The position numbers and the translations under genes were made by a program. From a bacterium (GTDB taxonomy: Bacteria > Patescibacteriota > Patescibacteriia > Buchananbacterales > UBA6539): a stretch of 16,007 nt of DNA. The notes beneath the pieces are model-generated. The model was not told the DNA's origin and did no database searches. It saw only the letters and a list, made by a program, of their open reading frames with translations. The stretch covers positions 1 to 16,007 of the forward strand of contig JAHFHR010000008.1 of NCBI GenBank assembly GCA_023246815.1. The letters run 5' to 3'. Of the stretch, positions 13,543 through 16,007 are shown in pieces; position 1 is the stretch's first letter; the number at the start of each line of letters is the position of its first letter.

Positions 13543-13619
13543 TGGTCGGGGTGACAGGATTCGAACCTGCGACCTTCTGGTCCCAAACCAGACGCGCTAG
13601 CCAGCTACGCTACACCCCG
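13543..13619 (-). tRNA. tRNA-Pro (TGG)
   Basis: 77 bases with encoded CCA. The acceptor is CGGGGTG / CACCCCG with discriminator A, and the anticodon stem-loop CTGGTTTGGGACCAG has TGG. The C1-G72 pair is typical of bacterial tRNA-Pro. Confidence 0.97.
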
Positions 13620-13640
13620 ATACATAACAACTAATTTCTC

Positions 13641-13715
13641 TGGTGCCGAGGGGCAGAATCGAACTGCCAACGCCATGCTCTTCAGGCATGCGCTCTACCA
13701 TTGAGCTACCTCGGC
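13641..13715 (-). tRNA. tRNA-Phe (GAA)
   Basis: 75 bases with encoded CCA. The acceptor is GCCGAGG / CCTCGGC and the anticodon loop CTGAAGA carries GAA between CATGC and GCATG stems. Confidence 0.97.
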
Positions 13716-13728
13716 TCAAAAAAATACT

Positions 13729-13805
13729 TGGTGGGCGATCGGGGACTCGAACCTCGGACCTCGTCATTATCAGTGACGCGCTCTAACCAACTGAGCTAAT
13801 CGCCC
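13729..13805 (-). tRNA. tRNA-Ile (GAT)
   Basis: 77 bases with encoded CCA. The acceptor is GGGCGAT / ATCGCCC and the anticodon loop CTGATAA carries GAT. It is the first tRNA downstream of 16S, as in classical 16S-23S spacers, but a terminator lies between. Confidence 0.97.
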
Positions 13806-13842
13806 GCACCTAAATACACAAAAATGACTACCCTAACATAAC

Positions 13843-13870
13843 AAAAAAAAAGTGCCTCGTCAACGAGGCA
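13843..13870 (-). terminator. Intrinsic terminator of the 16S rRNA transcript
   Basis: On the - strand TGCCTCG-ttga-CGAGGCA (13870-13853) is followed by a C and nine T (to 13843). It lies about 120 bases after the 16S 3' end and before tRNA-Ile. Confidence 0.9.
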
Positions 13871-13880
13871 TGCCTTTTAT

Positions 13881-13918
13881 GTTGACAACCGAAATGTGAC
13901 AAAAACCAACTACGTCAG
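13881..13918 (-). other. 3' strand of the pre-16S processing stem
   Basis: This segment is complementary to 15594-15602 and 15609-15636 in the 16S leader: a 28-bp helix with one G-U pair, then a 9-bp helix, separated by a bulge. Such flanking helices are cut by RNase III to free pre-16S rRNA. Confidence 0.85.
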
Positions 13919-13991
13919 CTTCCCAGGTCGCCTTTTGCGACCGGTCGACAAATGATAGTGATAAATCAAAATCATTGTTTTTTCTCCCTAG

Positions 13992-15468
<1,477 letters not shown>

Positions 15469-15593
15469 AACAGGTAACTAGAAAACGTTACTAAAAGTAA
15501 CGTCACCAGCTAATTGTTTGTTTGATGTGCAACATTTACGGTAACAATAAATTGTTGCCGAAGGCTGTTGCCGCCCCTTGAGTATTGATCAAA
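15469..15593 (-). other. 16S rRNA leader with small hairpins
   Basis: Between the processing stem and the mature 5' end are two hairpins: ACGTTACT-ttt-AGTAACGT (15485-15503), followed on the - strand by TTTTC, and a 9-bp arm pair at 15540-15559. They may guide processing or antitermination; no boxA is evident to me. Confidence 0.55.
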
Positions 15594-15636
15594 CTGACGT
15601 AGATTATATGGTTTTTGTCACATTTCAGTTGTCAAC
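15594..15636 (-). promoter_or_regulatory. 5' strand of the pre-16S stem enclosing promoter-like boxes
   Basis: The segment pairs with 13881-13918. It also contains TTGACA (15630-15635) and a perfect TATAAT (15603-15608), but 21 bases apart instead of 16-18. TATAAT falls exactly in the unpaired bulge of the stem. Both a processing strand and a promoter are possible; the stem is the better supported reading. Confidence 0.6.
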
Positions 15637-15650
15637 GTTCGGTTCAGTGC

Positions 15651-15708
15651 TGTCATCCTGAACGAAGTGAAGGATCTCATGAGATTCTTCGCTACGCTCA
15701 GAATGACA
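15651..15708. repeat. 58-bp palindromic element (TGTCAT...ATGACA type)
   Basis: Two 29-base arms start TGTCATCCTGAACGAAG and end with GCTCAGAATGACA; 24 of 29 positions pair and two of the rest are G-T. From memory, elements of the form TGTCATTCTGAGCGAAG...ATGACA recur in many bacterial genomes and metagenomes, and are often miscalled as peptides containing SVAKNLMRSFTSFRMT. It has no coding capacity of its own. Confidence 0.8.
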
Positions 15709-15718
15709 TTTAGTGATA

Positions 15719-15821
15719 CTGAACTTATTTCAGCGCCCCGCTGCTCTCCATAATGCTTGATTAGTCTGAGCATGCTTGTACTAGTACTGTGAGAGCAAGC
15801 GAGATTCTGAAATAAATTCAG
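15719..15821. repeat. Long imperfect inverted repeat upstream of 16S
   Basis: The outer arms (15719-15733 and 15807-15821) match at 14 of 15 positions around CTGAA.TTATTTCAG. Inner parts continue with short pairs, including GCTCTC/GAGAGC. The loop of about 40 bases can fold further (ATGCT/AGCAT). It could be a small mobile palindrome or a structured RNA. Confidence 0.65.
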
Positions 15822-16007
15822 AAGTGAGATTAGCAATGTGCACAGTGTCGAAATCTGGTGGAAGAAAAAACAGAGGGATCCAAACAAATTTAGATGCCAC
15901 TGTTTTTCCTTATCCCTACACGGGATCAAAAAACAAGTTTAATGTCAGTGTAAATTGCTGTTTGTAAAAGTTAATTTTTAACTCCTCCTAGTCTACACCC
16001 TTTCAAA
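15822..16007. other. Gene-free stretch at the window end
   Basis: I see no convincing gene. There is a small hairpin ATCCC-tacac-GGGAT (15911-15925) and a GTTAA-ttt-TTAAC palindrome (15969-15981). On the - strand AGGAGGAG (about 15980-15990) looks like a ribosome-binding site, but no start codon follows. A 16S promoter may be here, but I cannot point to a clear one. Confidence 0.45.

Noticed and set aside
15618..15929. 103-codon ORF on the - strand
   Set aside because: Its C-terminal part is simply the translated TGTCAT palindrome (SVAKNLMRSFTSFRMT), the rest crosses the 103-base inverted repeat, and there is no ribosome-binding site or known domain.

Overview
The window looks like a piece of a small, AT-leaning bacterial genome, most plausibly from the Candidate Phyla Radiation (Patescibacteria). 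This placement is an inference. It rests on a 16S rRNA gene with paired changes in normally invariant helices, a 16S gene cut off from the tRNA-Ile gene by its own terminator, short intergenic gaps, a six-helix half-size MFS protein and several small Cys-rich proteins. UGA is used as a stop, so the recoding of Absconditabacteria/Gracilibacteria does not apply. I cannot name the phylum from sequence alone.

Left part (1-8200): two + strand genes (the end of an S11 D-Ala-D-Ala carboxypeptidase and a double four-Cys zinc protein) meet a long run of - strand genes at a shared hairpin terminator. Read in the direction of transcription, the - strand holds tRNA-Cys, infB, rbfA, a DHH/DHHA1 phosphoesterase and clpP. 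Then comes a separate single-gene unit in which a consensus promoter and a clear SAM-I (S-box) riboswitch with an intrinsic terminator precede a 65-aa zinc-ribbon protein. Last come rny, ymdB and an HU gene. The theme is translation initiation, ribosome maturation, RNA decay, proteolysis and nucleoid structure.

Middle part (8200-13350): accessory-looking genes. These are a secreted 3D-domain (cell-wall lytic type) protein, a large secreted beta-propeller/TSP3 protein with a C-terminal sorting-signal-like tail, a dihydroorotase, and the half-size MFS protein. Most are single-gene units with their own terminators.

Right part (13350-16007): a - strand tRNA cluster (Ile-Phe-Pro-Gly, all with encoded CCA) lies downstream of a complete 16S rRNA gene. 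The 16S gene is flanked by a long complementary processing stem and followed by an intrinsic terminator. Its upstream region carries two palindromic elements and no convincing gene. No 23S or 5S gene is present.

The most striking item is the SAM-I riboswitch controlling a tiny zinc-ribbon protein of unknown function, with a possible long-range alternative fold in its leader. Second is the paired set of changes in the 16S 530-loop pseudoknot, together with the processing stem that encloses a TATAAT box.
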